Assembly: GCA_026393575.1 (NCBI GenBank) | Contig: JAPKZX010000071.1 | Span: forward strand, 1 to 64,000 | From: Actinomycetota bacterium | GTDB taxonomy: Bacteria; Actinomycetota; Acidimicrobiia; Acidimicrobiales; Ilumatobacteraceae | Reading direction: 5' to 3' | DNA length: 64,000 nucleotides | Shown: piece by piece, positions 16,340-24,311 of the stretch | How positions within the stretch are numbered: the first letter of the stretch is position 1 | Layout of the letters: each line of letters opens with the position of its first letter | The notes under the pieces: model-generated | What the model was told of the DNA's origin: nothing | The model's input: the letters and a program-made list of their open reading frames with translations, nothing else | Databases searched by the model: none | Program-made: the position numbers and the translations under genes

Positions 16340-18592
16340 CTATTTCTGCACAGACTGAATTGCGCTCCACACATTAAACGCCGTACAAGGCATATCAATA
16401 TGGGTAACACCTAAGTGACTCACAGCATCGATCACCGCGTTGTGTACGGCCGGAGTTGCACCAATGGTGCCTGCTTCGCCAATACCTTTTGCACCAAGTG
16501 GGTTACGAGGAGTTGGAGTTTCCATTGGCACGCGCTCAAAACTTGGTAATTCTGCTGCTGAGATAAAACCGTAATCAGCAAGGTTTGAAGTGATGGGGTT
16601 GCCATCAGGGTCGTACGCGACTACTTCAAGCAACGCTTGCGCAATTCCTTGCGCTACCCCACCGTGCACTTGGCCATCGACCAAGAGTGGGTTAATGATT
16701 GTTCCTGCATCGTCACAAGCAATATGTCGCACAACGCCGACCGAACCAGTTTCGATATCCACCTCTACAACGCACACGTGAGTTCCGAATGGGAAGGTTG
16801 CTCCTTCTGGGACAAAGTCAATCTCAGCTTCTAAAGGCGCGTCGACTGCAACCATGAGATCGGCCCACGTACGCACTGGCGTTGGTGACCCTTTCACGTG
16901 GAAACCTCCACGCACCGTGTCGATAACAATGTCTTCTACAGCGGCTTCAAGAAGATCCGCTGCACGTTGACGCGCCTTTTCGATGACAGCATCGGCGGCC
17001 AATTTTGCAGCACTTCCACCTACTTGAAGTGAACGTGAACCACCTGTTCCGCCACCGTGATCAATGTCGTCTGTGTCACCGAATCGGAATTCAATTTTGT
17101 TCATTGGAATGCCAGTGGACTGAGACACAATCATTGACCAAGCCGTGTGGTGGCCTTGACCGTGCGAAGAAGAGCCGGTGCGAATGATTGCTCCACCATC
17201 AGCTGTGATTTCGACAGCGCCGTAATCTCCAGATCCCATTGGATTAGTTGTCTCCACATACGAGGCCAAACCAATACCCAGCTGCACTGGACTATTTGAT
17301 GCGCGACGAGCAGCTTGATCTCTACGAAGTTCTTCATACCCAGCAGCATTCAATGCAAGTTCAAGTGCTGCTGCATACTCGCCTGAGTCATACTTGGCAC
17401 CCATAGATGTGGTGAGCGGAAATGCCGCTGGTGCAATGTAATTTTTGCGGCGAACTTCTGCAGGGTCTATTCCACATACGCGCGCAAACTCGTCAATCGT
17501 TCGTTCGATTGCTGCAGTTGCTTCTGGTCGACCTGCGCCACGATACGCAACGGTAGGAGTTGTATTAGTTACAACAGAGTGTGATTCGAATTGAACGTTT
17601 GCAATGTCGTAGACACCGCCAGCCATCATGCGAGTCATGAATGGAAGCACTGCACCTGCACGCGCATACGCACCAGCGTCTTGCAACAAGTCCAATCGAT
17701 ACGCAGTGATGCGACCATCGCGAGTACCACCCATGCGAGTACGTTGACGCTGCGCACGACCATGACCCATGGAAACCATGTTCTCGGTACGAGTTTCTGT
17801 CCATCGCACTGGAACGCCCAATTTACGAGTGGCCCAGCCCACAAGAATTTCTTCTGGATACACGCCGGACTTTGCACCAAAGCCGCCACCGACATCTGGC
17901 GTGATGACACGCACATTGGCTTTATCAATACCCAAAATTTCAGCAAGGCCGTCGCGTGCGCCATGCGCACCTTGGCTACATGCCCACTGTGTGAGACGTG
18001 AACCATCCCACGACGCAACACAAGCGCGAACTTCCATTGGTGCGGGAGCAACACGCTGATTCTCAATGGTGAGATCAACAACTACTTCACAATCGGCAAA
18101 AATATCGTCGTTGCTAGCTGCTGCAAATGTGAGAACAATGTTTGACTCTGCATCTGGGTGCAACAAGTTTTCGTTTTTTACTGATTCATCCATGTCGAGC
18201 AACACGGGCAATGGTTCGTAGTCCACAATGACTGTCTCAGCGGCGTCTGTTCCGGTGGTCTTGTCATCACTGACAACAACAGCCACAAGGTCACCCACGT
18301 AACGCACGGTGTCAATTGCAAGATAAGGAAAGACAATCCCCTTGTTCATGAATCCGTGTGCAGGTGGTGCAGGGGGAAGATCTATATCTGCGGCAGTCCA
18401 TACCGCGCGAACGCCAGGCATAGATAATGCTTCGCTCGCATCGAACCCAGTGATGCGCGCATGCGCAATCGGTGAACGAACGAATGTGAGGTGTAGTGCA
18501 CCTTCCATCGGAAGGTTGCCAATGTAAGTTCCTTCACCTTTGAGAAAACGTGGGTCTTCAATTCGGACAACTCGTGTACCGAGAATGCTCAT
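16340..18592 (-). CDS. CoxL-like xanthine dehydrogenase-family molybdopterin-binding subunit (form II type)
   Basis: Large subunit of a molybdenum hydroxylase, 750 aa. It has GTRVVRIEDPRFLKGEGTY at the start, TPDVGGGFGAKSG, the form II active-site loop AYRGAGR (form I CO dehydrogenase would have AYRCSFR) and GAKGIGEAGTIGATPAVHNA with the catalytic Glu near the C-terminus. ATG 18592 overlaps the SDR stop as ATGA, so the TTG in the track (18601) is not needed. The FAD (CoxM) and 2Fe-2S (CoxS) subunits normally beside it are absent here. It probably oxidises an aldehyde or N-heterocycle rather than CO; cofactor supply fits the nearby modABC. Confidence 0.9.
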   Translation of the reverse strand: MSILGTRVVRIEDPRFLKGEGTYIGNLPMEGALHLTFVRSPIAHARITGFDASEALSMPGVRAVWTAADIDLPPAPPAHGFMNKGIVFPYLAIDTVRYVGDLVAVVVSDDKTTGTDAAETVIVDYEPLPVLLDMDESVKNENLLHPDAESNIVLTFAAASNDDIFADCEVVVDLTIENQRVAPAPMEVRACVASWDGSRLTQWACSQGAHGARDGLAEILGIDKANVRVITPDVGGGFGAKSGVYPEEILVGWATRKLGVPVRWTETRTENMVSMGHGRAQRQRTRMGGTRDGRITAYRLDLLQDAGAYARAGAVLPFMTRMMAGGVYDIANVQFESHSVVTNTTPTVAYRGAGRPEATAAIERTIDEFARVCGIDPAEVRRKNYIAPAAFPLTTSMGAKYDSGEYAAALELALNAAGYEELRRDQAARRASNSPVQLGIGLASYVETTNPMGSGDYGAVEITADGGAIIRTGSSSHGQGHHTAWSMIVSQSTGIPMNKIEFRFGDTDDIDHGGGTGGSRSLQVGGSAAKLAADAVIEKARQRAADLLEAAVEDIVIDTVRGGFHVKGSPTPVRTWADLMVAVDAPLEAEIDFVPEGATFPFGTHVCVVEVDIETGSVGVVRHIACDDAGTIINPLLVDGQVHGGVAQGIAQALLEVVAYDPDGNPITSNLADYGFISAAELPSFERVPMETPTPRNPLGAKGIGEAGTIGATPAVHNAVIDAVSHLGVTHIDMPCTAFNVWSAIQSVQK

Positions 18593-19347
18593 GCTGACCA
18601 ACCGCCGTCAACCACAAATTCAGAACCAGTTGAATATGCACTGTCGTCACTACCCAAGTACAACGCAAGTCGTGCGACATGAATCGGTTCTGCTTCATAA
18701 CCAAGTGGAATACGCGTGCGAACCATTTCGCGCACACCTTCACCTGCTTCGTCAAATGTTTGGAGCATTGGAGTATCGATGATGCCAGGGTGAATGGAGT
18801 TAACGCGAATACCAAATGGTGCAAGTTCTTTCGCCACACCTTTGGTCATACCGCGCACTGCCCACTTACTTGCACCGTATGCAAGAAATCCTGGAGTGCC
18901 ATCGAGACCAGCGACTGACGAGATGTTGATGATGCTTCCCTTGCCGCGGCTCACCATGTGCGGTGCAACTGCTTTCATTCCCAGGAACACTCCGGTGACA
19001 TTGATATCCATCGTGCGGCTGAATGCAGGAAGTGTGGTGTCGAGCACTGAACCACGTTCGAAGATGCCGGCGTTGTTGACAAGTATGTCGAGTTGACCAT
19101 GTGTCTTGATGACTGACTCCACTACTGATGCCCAATCATCTTCTTTCGTTACATCGTGATGAATGAATGTGCATACAGAACCATCGGGAGATAAACGTTT
19201 TGCTGTTTCTTGGCCTACAGAGTCGAGGACATCAGAGATAACAACTTTTGCCCCTTCATCGATAAAGAGCTGTGCTTCTGATGCACCCATGCCACGTGCG
19301 CCACCAGTAATTAGCGCAACTTTTCCTTCAAGACGTGATTTTCCCAT
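18589..19347 (-). CDS. SDR-family NAD(P)-dependent oxidoreductase
   Basis: Classical short-chain dehydrogenase, 252 aa. TGGARGMGASEAQLF is the cofactor-binding motif, NNAG is present, ISSVAGLDGTPGFLAYGASKWAV supplies Ser-Tyr-x3-Lys, and the ending GSEFVVDGGWSA is typical. Acidic residues after beta-2 (VVISDVLD) suggest NAD(H). Translationally coupled to the CoxL-like gene, suggesting an alcohol to aldehyde to acid sequence, which is inference. Confidence 0.88.
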   Translation of the reverse strand: MGKSRLEGKVALITGGARGMGASEAQLFIDEGAKVVISDVLDSVGQETAKRLSPDGSVCTFIHHDVTKEDDWASVVESVIKTHGQLDILVNNAGIFERGSVLDTTLPAFSRTMDINVTGVFLGMKAVAPHMVSRGKGSIINISSVAGLDGTPGFLAYGASKWAVRGMTKGVAKELAPFGIRVNSIHPGIIDTPMLQTFDEAGEGVREMVRTRIPLGYEAEPIHVARLALYLGSDDSAYSTGSEFVVDGGWSA

Positions 19348-19363
19348 GGAGTTGTTCTACTCC
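19348..19363 (-). promoter_or_regulatory. Inverted repeat before the SDR/CoxL-like operon
   Basis: GGAGT, six bases, ACTCC immediately upstream of ATG 19347; it contains TAGAAC six nt before the ATG, one base off the TANNNT leaderless element. A repressor binding here would cover the promoter. Weak but suggestive. Confidence 0.35.
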
Positions 19364-19372
19364 ATTTGAGGA

Positions 19373-20197
19373 TTAATGAACGACCCCAGCCTTATCGTCG
19401 GCTCGTATCTGCAGGAGTAGTCGGACAGCCACGATGATGAGAAGGCTTGCAAACAAGACATTTGACAGCGTGTCTGACATGCGTGCAGAAATCCATCCGC
19501 CGGCCATGGCCGAGAAAATGCCACCCAGTCCCAAGATTCCTGCGGCCCGAAGATCCACATTCTTCTTTGAGCGATTGCGAAAGGTGCCCATGATCGAAGT
19601 GGGAATGATGACTGCAACCGAAGTTCCTTTTGCCATGGCAGACGGCATGTGCAAGAGCATCATCATGGCTGGCACCATCACCACGCCGCCGCCAACCCCA
19701 AGTAGCCCAGCCAAGATTCCAGTTGCAACACCGATTGCTACAAGAGCAGCGATGTGACCTACTGAGAGAACGGCGCGTGTGGGTTCGGATGTAAGAGGTA
19801 GGAAAAGTCGCACAGCAGTAACGACAAGTAGCCCGGCGAAACCAATTGCCAGTGCCCGATGTGGCAAGACGTTAAGTAACCGCGTGCCAAGCACAGCGCC
19901 AGCGAGTGCGCCCACAGCAAGACATGCCCCAACGCGCCAATCCACGTGATCGTGAGCCCAGTACGACAATAAAGAGGATGCCGAGATTGGCAACACAGCA
20001 GCCAATGAGGTGCCGTGCGCAATTCGCTGATCCATCTTTGCAACCAGAACTAGGCCAGGGACAATAAGGATGCCTCCACCGACTCCGAATAGCCCAGAGA
20101 GAAAGCCTGCTGCTACTCCAACAAGGACAATCGTGACAATGCTTCCCTGGTACTTACCCGCTGACGAAGAATCAATGGCATCGGGCGTAGAACTCAT
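19373..20197 (-). CDS. TauE/SafE-family sulfite/anion exporter
   Basis: Membrane protein of 274 aa with about eight helices. Two copies of the family motif are visible: GFLSGLFGVGGGILIVPGLVL in the first half and GILAGLLGVGGGVVMVPAMMML in the second, the internal repeat expected for TauE/SafE (DUF81). ATG 20197 is preferred to TTG 20215. The family exports sulfite, sulfoacetate or related anions; the cargo is unknown here. Confidence 0.9.
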   Translation of the reverse strand: MSSTPDAIDSSSAGKYQGSIVTIVLVGVAAGFLSGLFGVGGGILIVPGLVLVAKMDQRIAHGTSLAAVLPISASSLLSYWAHDHVDWRVGACLAVGALAGAVLGTRLLNVLPHRALAIGFAGLLVVTAVRLFLPLTSEPTRAVLSVGHIAALVAIGVATGILAGLLGVGGGVVMVPAMMMLLHMPSAMAKGTSVAVIIPTSIMGTFRNRSKKNVDLRAAGILGLGGIFSAMAGGWISARMSDTLSNVLFASLLIIVAVRLLLQIRADDKAGVVH

Positions 20198-20244
20198 GAC
20201 CCTATGTTTCCACAATCGCTGAGAGTTCCGTATCTTTAGGAACT

Positions 20245-21897
20245 ATGGGTCGCTTTGTGTGGAGATTCATTGGTGTTGCGTCTCTCATACTGTTGACCTC
20301 CTGCTCAAACACGAAGACACCTGCAACTCAGCAAACAACTGATTTCAGTTCTCTCGTGCAGCGAGTGGCAAGTAACTGCACCGATGCCCCTGTTCCGCGA
20401 TTGGGCCAAGGAAATTTCTGCATTGATAGTGGTTTTACATTTTCGAAAGATGATTTCTCTTTTGCTAACTGGGGAAGATCGCAAAAAGCTGACGAAAACA
20501 TCACCATCCAAACTCTCATTGATCTCTTTGGCCATAACTCTGTATGTCTAAGTGGAAACGAGAAAACATGTACGGCTCGCCCCATCACAACCCAAAAACT
20601 CATTGAGTGGAATAGCGCACTTGCAGGGGGTCGGTGTGAAGGCATCGCTACATTGAGTGCACGGCTGCACATGGGAATTGATGACCCATCACAGTTCAAT
20701 CAGTCCGTCACTGTGAATTCAATTCGCAAGAACAACAGACAACTAAACCAAGCACTTGTGTATTGGTGGGCGACACAACTACTACCGGAAGTTGCGAATC
20801 GGGCGGAGGAATCACGCTTGCATTCACCGTTGGAACTTCTTGATGACCTCATGAATGGCTTCATCAATAATGATGGCTACACCGTCGGCATGTATTTCAA
20901 CAATGCTGGTCACTCAGTGATGCCATTTGCAGTTACAGAGCGCGCCAAAACTTTTGTCATCCATGTATACGACAACAATTATCCGGGCGAGCGACGAGAA
21001 ATAGAGATAGACAAATCATTAAATACGTGGTCGTACAACAACGCACTGCAGCGAGGTGATGGCACGTTTGTCGATTGGCGCGGCGGCACTGGCAGTTTGG
21101 AATTGACCCCCATTGCCTCGCGCGAAGGACCGTTTCAATGTCCCTTCTGTCTTGACATCGAGGACGTAAAGAAAACAACCCTCACTGTGTCATCACAGGA
21201 TCCAAAGAATCCGGTGTACGTTCGCTTGAACAGTCGTCGCGGTGACATCACAACAACTTCAGATTCGACTACAAACACCATTGATGGGGCGACAATTGAA
21301 ACATCAAAGAATGGCATCAACGGGCTACTGACAATCACACTTCCAGCAGATATTGGCGACTTTGATGTGAATTTCCAGAGCAACAACAACGTCTCGATGA
21401 CCGGTGATGCAGTCGCCACCCTTGTCCGTCCCAATATGGCAAGTATTCAGATTGCGGGAAACATCGCACTTCAATCCACAAAGAACTCTGAATCGTCCGT
21501 CATTTCTGCCAGAAAAGAGTCAACTCAAATTCAGGCACCAAGAGATCGAATTCTGCGGGTGTCACTCGCGGCACGAAATCAAATCACACACAGCACGTTG
21601 CGGGGTGGCACGTCGCTCATTGCATACCGACTCACAGACAATTCAATTGAGGTCTCGCTAAAGGGAGCCAACGGCAAGAACAGTTCTCCATCACGTTTTT
21701 CTATGCAGCCTGGTTCATTCGTATCTAGCAGCACACTCAGTATGAACAACGAAGGTTCAGTTGTCGTGACCGAATCACGTGTTGATGCGATGCCCGTACT
21801 GCCTCAGAGAAAACAGAACTTCACGCCGCAAACAAGAACTTCGACAACTACTGCTGTGGAATCGCCACCAAGCATTGTGATCTACGAGCCGGATTAA
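20245..21897 (+). CDS. Secreted lipoprotein with Cys-His-Asp peptidase-like domain (paralogue A)
   Basis: Unrecognised family, 550 aa. Residues 1-20 form a lipoprotein signal (LILLTSC). Residues 65-310 align with the lipoprotein at 46-48 kb: DDFSFANW, DLFG with a flanking Cys pair, RCEGIATLS (Cys131), AGHSVMPFAV (His223), VYDNNYPGERREIEID (Asp243), then LTPIASR and CPFC (299-302). Order and setting of Cys, His and Asp resemble papain-fold C39-like peptidases, so a secreted cysteine hydrolase is inferred. The C-terminal 240 residues are Ser/Thr/Asn-rich and beta-like, with an RGDIT turn and a proline-rich tail. It stands alone between divergent and convergent genes. Confidence 0.75.
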   Translation: MGRFVWRFIGVASLILLTSCSNTKTPATQQTTDFSSLVQRVASNCTDAPVPRLGQGNFCIDSGFTFSKDDFSFANWGRSQKADENITIQTLIDLFGHNSVCLSGNEKTCTARPITTQKLIEWNSALAGGRCEGIATLSARLHMGIDDPSQFNQSVTVNSIRKNNRQLNQALVYWWATQLLPEVANRAEESRLHSPLELLDDLMNGFINNDGYTVGMYFNNAGHSVMPFAVTERAKTFVIHVYDNNYPGERREIEIDKSLNTWSYNNALQRGDGTFVDWRGGTGSLELTPIASREGPFQCPFCLDIEDVKKTTLTVSSQDPKNPVYVRLNSRRGDITTTSDSTTNTIDGATIETSKNGINGLLTITLPADIGDFDVNFQSNNNVSMTGDAVATLVRPNMASIQIAGNIALQSTKNSESSVISARKESTQIQAPRDRILRVSLAARNQITHSTLRGGTSLIAYRLTDNSIEVSLKGANGKNSSPSRFSMQPGSFVSSSTLSMNNEGSVVVTESRVDAMPVLPQRKQNFTPQTRTSTTTAVESPPSIVIYEPD

Positions 21898-21917
21898 CGA
21901 CTCGCACTGATTACGAC

Positions 21918-22829
21918 TTAACGGAAGTGAACTGCTACTTCGTTCCAGAATGTTGCATACGAGTCAAGACGTTCCGATGCAGAATTCCCCAGTGTGAAGT
22001 CAGGAACGCAGATTTCGTCAAAACCAAGTTCTTTGTACTGACCTACTGCATCAACGATTTGAGATGGAGTTCCCAGAACAGAACGATCTGCCGGAACCAA
22101 TGGACGCAATTTTTCAACTGCTTCATCTGAAGCACAAAGAAAGAAAAGCGGTTGCACCGATGTGCGAACAGTCGCAGGATCACGACCTTCTTTTTCACAT
22201 GCAATTCGCAACTTCTGAATGACGTCGCCAGCTACTTCTGGTGTGCCCCACGTGTTCCACTCTTCAGCGAAACGCGCAGTGAGACGCAGCATTCGTGCTC
22301 CACCCGTGCCAACCAAGATTGGCAATGGTGATTGCACAGGCTTTGGTTCACATGGTGCGTTCGTAATCTGAAAGTGCTCGCCATTGAATGTTGTTCGTTC
22401 TTGGCTTAGCAAGCTCTTCACGATTTCAATTGCTTCGGCAAAGCGATCAACGCGCGGTTTTGCGTCGAATAACTCGATGCCATATGCCTTGTGCTCGTTG
22501 ATTTGCCAGCCCGCACCCATACCAAGGACAAAGCGACCATTACTGATTTGGTCAATGGTGGCTGAACGATTGGCAATGAGTGCCGGATGATTCACTGTTG
22601 TTGGGGTTACGAGTGAACCCAACCGCATACGCGACGTGGTAGCTGCCAATGCAGACAGAACACTGAAACACTCGTTGAAGTTGCCGGCGATGGGTTCACC
22701 ATCAGGAGTATTTGGCATGTAGTGGTCGGCATACCAGAAGCCATCCCACCCCATGTTTTCTACAGCTGTTGCAAAATCCCGTACTTCAGTCCATGGGTGG
22801 GCACTGTTAGCCCAAGCAGAAAAATACAT
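21918..22829 (-). CDS. LLM-class F420-dependent oxidoreductase
   Basis: Luciferase-like TIM-barrel oxidoreductase, 303 aa. DGFWYADHYMPN near residue 30, LGSLVTPTTVNHPALIANRSATIDQISNGRFVLGMGAGWQ, and PLPILVGTGGARMLRLTARFAEEWNTW are characteristic of the F420-linked actinobacterial subgroup. It starts 6 bp behind the acyl-CoA dehydrogenase stop and is co-transcribed with it. Hydride donor F420 rather than FMN is inferred from subgroup resemblance; substrate unknown. Confidence 0.87.
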   Translation of the reverse strand: MYFSAWANSAHPWTEVRDFATAVENMGWDGFWYADHYMPNTPDGEPIAGNFNECFSVLSALAATTSRMRLGSLVTPTTVNHPALIANRSATIDQISNGRFVLGMGAGWQINEHKAYGIELFDAKPRVDRFAEAIEIVKSLLSQERTTFNGEHFQITNAPCEPKPVQSPLPILVGTGGARMLRLTARFAEEWNTWGTPEVAGDVIQKLRIACEKEGRDPATVRTSVQPLFFLCASDEAVEKLRPLVPADRSVLGTPSQIVDAVGQYKELGFDEICVPDFTLGNSASERLDSYATFWNEVAVHFR

Positions 22830-22835
22830 TGTGAA

Positions 22836-24155
22836 TCAGCTTGGACCGCTGAACATACCGCGGTACACCTGTGGCTTCAGCGGTGATGCTTCGCCTTCGT
22901 AGCGGTTGATTTCAGCTCGTGCAACAACACCCCAGTGCACTTCGTCTGGGCCGTCGGCCAAACGAAGCGTGCGCTGGCTTGCGTACATACGGGCAAGTGG
23001 CGTCCACTGTGAAACACCTGTTGCGCCGTGCATCTGAATTGCTTCGTCGATGATTGCGCAAATACGAATGGGCACCATTGCTTTAATAGCGCTGACCCAA
23101 ATACGAGCTTCTGCGTTACCCATGGTGTCCATTGCTTTTGCAGCACGCAATACCATGAGACGACATGCCTCGATCTCGATACGAGCTTTTGCAATAACTT
23201 CTGGGTTCTTTCCCAACCGCACGATTGGGCGACCAAATGCTTCACGAGTAAGACCACGACGGATCATCAACTCAAGAGCGCGCTCGCCCGCACCGATTGC
23301 ACGCATGCAGTGGTGAATACGTCCTGGCCCGAGACGAACTTGAGAAATTTCGAAACCACGTCCTTCACCAAGCAAGAGGTTCTCTTTTGGAACACGCACG
23401 TTGTTGAAACGAAGGTGCATGTGGCCGTGTGGAGCATCGTCTTCGCCGAATACTTCCATTGGACCAACAATCTGCACTCCGGGTGTATCCATTGGTACAA
23501 GAATTTGTGAGTGCTTGCGGCTTGGTGGACCATCGGGGCTGGTGAGCAACATGACAATCAAAATCTTGCAACGTGGATCGCCGGCACCTGATGCGTAGTA
23601 CTTGTCGCCGTTGATGACCCATTCGTCACCGTCGAGAACTGCCAAGCACTGAAGGTTCTTTGCGTCAGATGATGCGACGTCTGGTTCGGTCATGACATAG
23701 GCAGAACGAATCTCACCATTCATGAGTGGCTTCAACCATTTTTCTTTTTGCTCTGGTGTACCGACACGCTCAAGAACTTCCATGTTGCCTGTGTCGGGTG
23801 CTGAACAGTTGAGGCTCTCAGATGCAAGTGGGCTCTTACCTAGTTCAACCGCGATGTATGCGTAGTCAAGGTTTGACAAGCCTTCGCCAGTTTCTGCATT
23901 TGGCAAGAAGAAGTTCCACAGACCTTGCTTCTTTGCTTTTGACTTAACTTCTTCCAACAGTTCAAGTTGACCTGGCGCGTACTGCCAGCGGTCTTCACGA
24001 TTTTCTCCGAGTGCGTAGAACTTCTCTGCCATTGGTTCTACTTCTTCAGCGATGAATTTCTTCACTGCGTTGAACAGCGGCTGTGCCTTCTCTGACATCG
24101 CGAGATTCAGAACGTCGTCTGTCTCTAATCCTGAGTGCATTCCTGGCTTGGGCAT
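22836..24155 (-). CDS. Acyl-CoA dehydrogenase
   Basis: FAD enzyme oxidising an acyl-CoA thioester; 439 aa, the longer ACAD10/11-like type. YVMTEPDVASSDAKNLQC is the FAD/substrate motif, GRGFEISQVRLGPGRIHHCMRAIG and the C-terminal QMHGATGVSQWTPLARMYASQRTLRLADGPDEVH are diagnostic, the latter with the R-x-x-D-G-P-D end. ATG 24155 follows AGGAGG with 5-nt spacing. The operon partner is an LLM oxidoreductase. Chain-length preference cannot be stated. Confidence 0.92.
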   Translation of the reverse strand: MPKPGMHSGLETDDVLNLAMSEKAQPLFNAVKKFIAEEVEPMAEKFYALGENREDRWQYAPGQLELLEEVKSKAKKQGLWNFFLPNAETGEGLSNLDYAYIAVELGKSPLASESLNCSAPDTGNMEVLERVGTPEQKEKWLKPLMNGEIRSAYVMTEPDVASSDAKNLQCLAVLDGDEWVINGDKYYASGAGDPRCKILIVMLLTSPDGPPSRKHSQILVPMDTPGVQIVGPMEVFGEDDAPHGHMHLRFNNVRVPKENLLLGEGRGFEISQVRLGPGRIHHCMRAIGAGERALELMIRRGLTREAFGRPIVRLGKNPEVIAKARIEIEACRLMVLRAAKAMDTMGNAEARIWVSAIKAMVPIRICAIIDEAIQMHGATGVSQWTPLARMYASQRTLRLADGPDEVHWGVVARAEINRYEGEASPLKPQVYRGMFSGPS

Positions 24156-24175
24156 AAGGGCCTCCTGTAGAAAAT

Positions 24176-24263
24176 CCTCAAATGAGGTAATGACTTGACC
24201 TTAGTTCCCACGGGGCAAGAATCTCCGAGGCGAACGAAGCCGTCAGGTACACCTCATTAATGA
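24176..24263. promoter_or_regulatory. Divergent promoter region with two small palindromes
   Basis: The 156-bp gap between the acyl-CoA dehydrogenase and the alkyl sulfatase holds CCTCAAATGAGG (24176-24187) and TCATTAATGA (24254-24263), which share TCA/TGA half-sites. They could be operators for a TetR/GntR-type regulator of one or both genes. No regulator gene is adjacent. Confidence 0.35.
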
Positions 24264-24311
24264 CCCCACTGGTATGCCTAGTAATCTCGCATTGACCCAG
24301 AAAGGCCCACC

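Noticed and set aside
16340-18592. True CO dehydrogenase large subunit
   Set aside because: Active-site loop is AYRGAGR, not the form I AYRCSFR, and no coxM/coxS genes adjoin.
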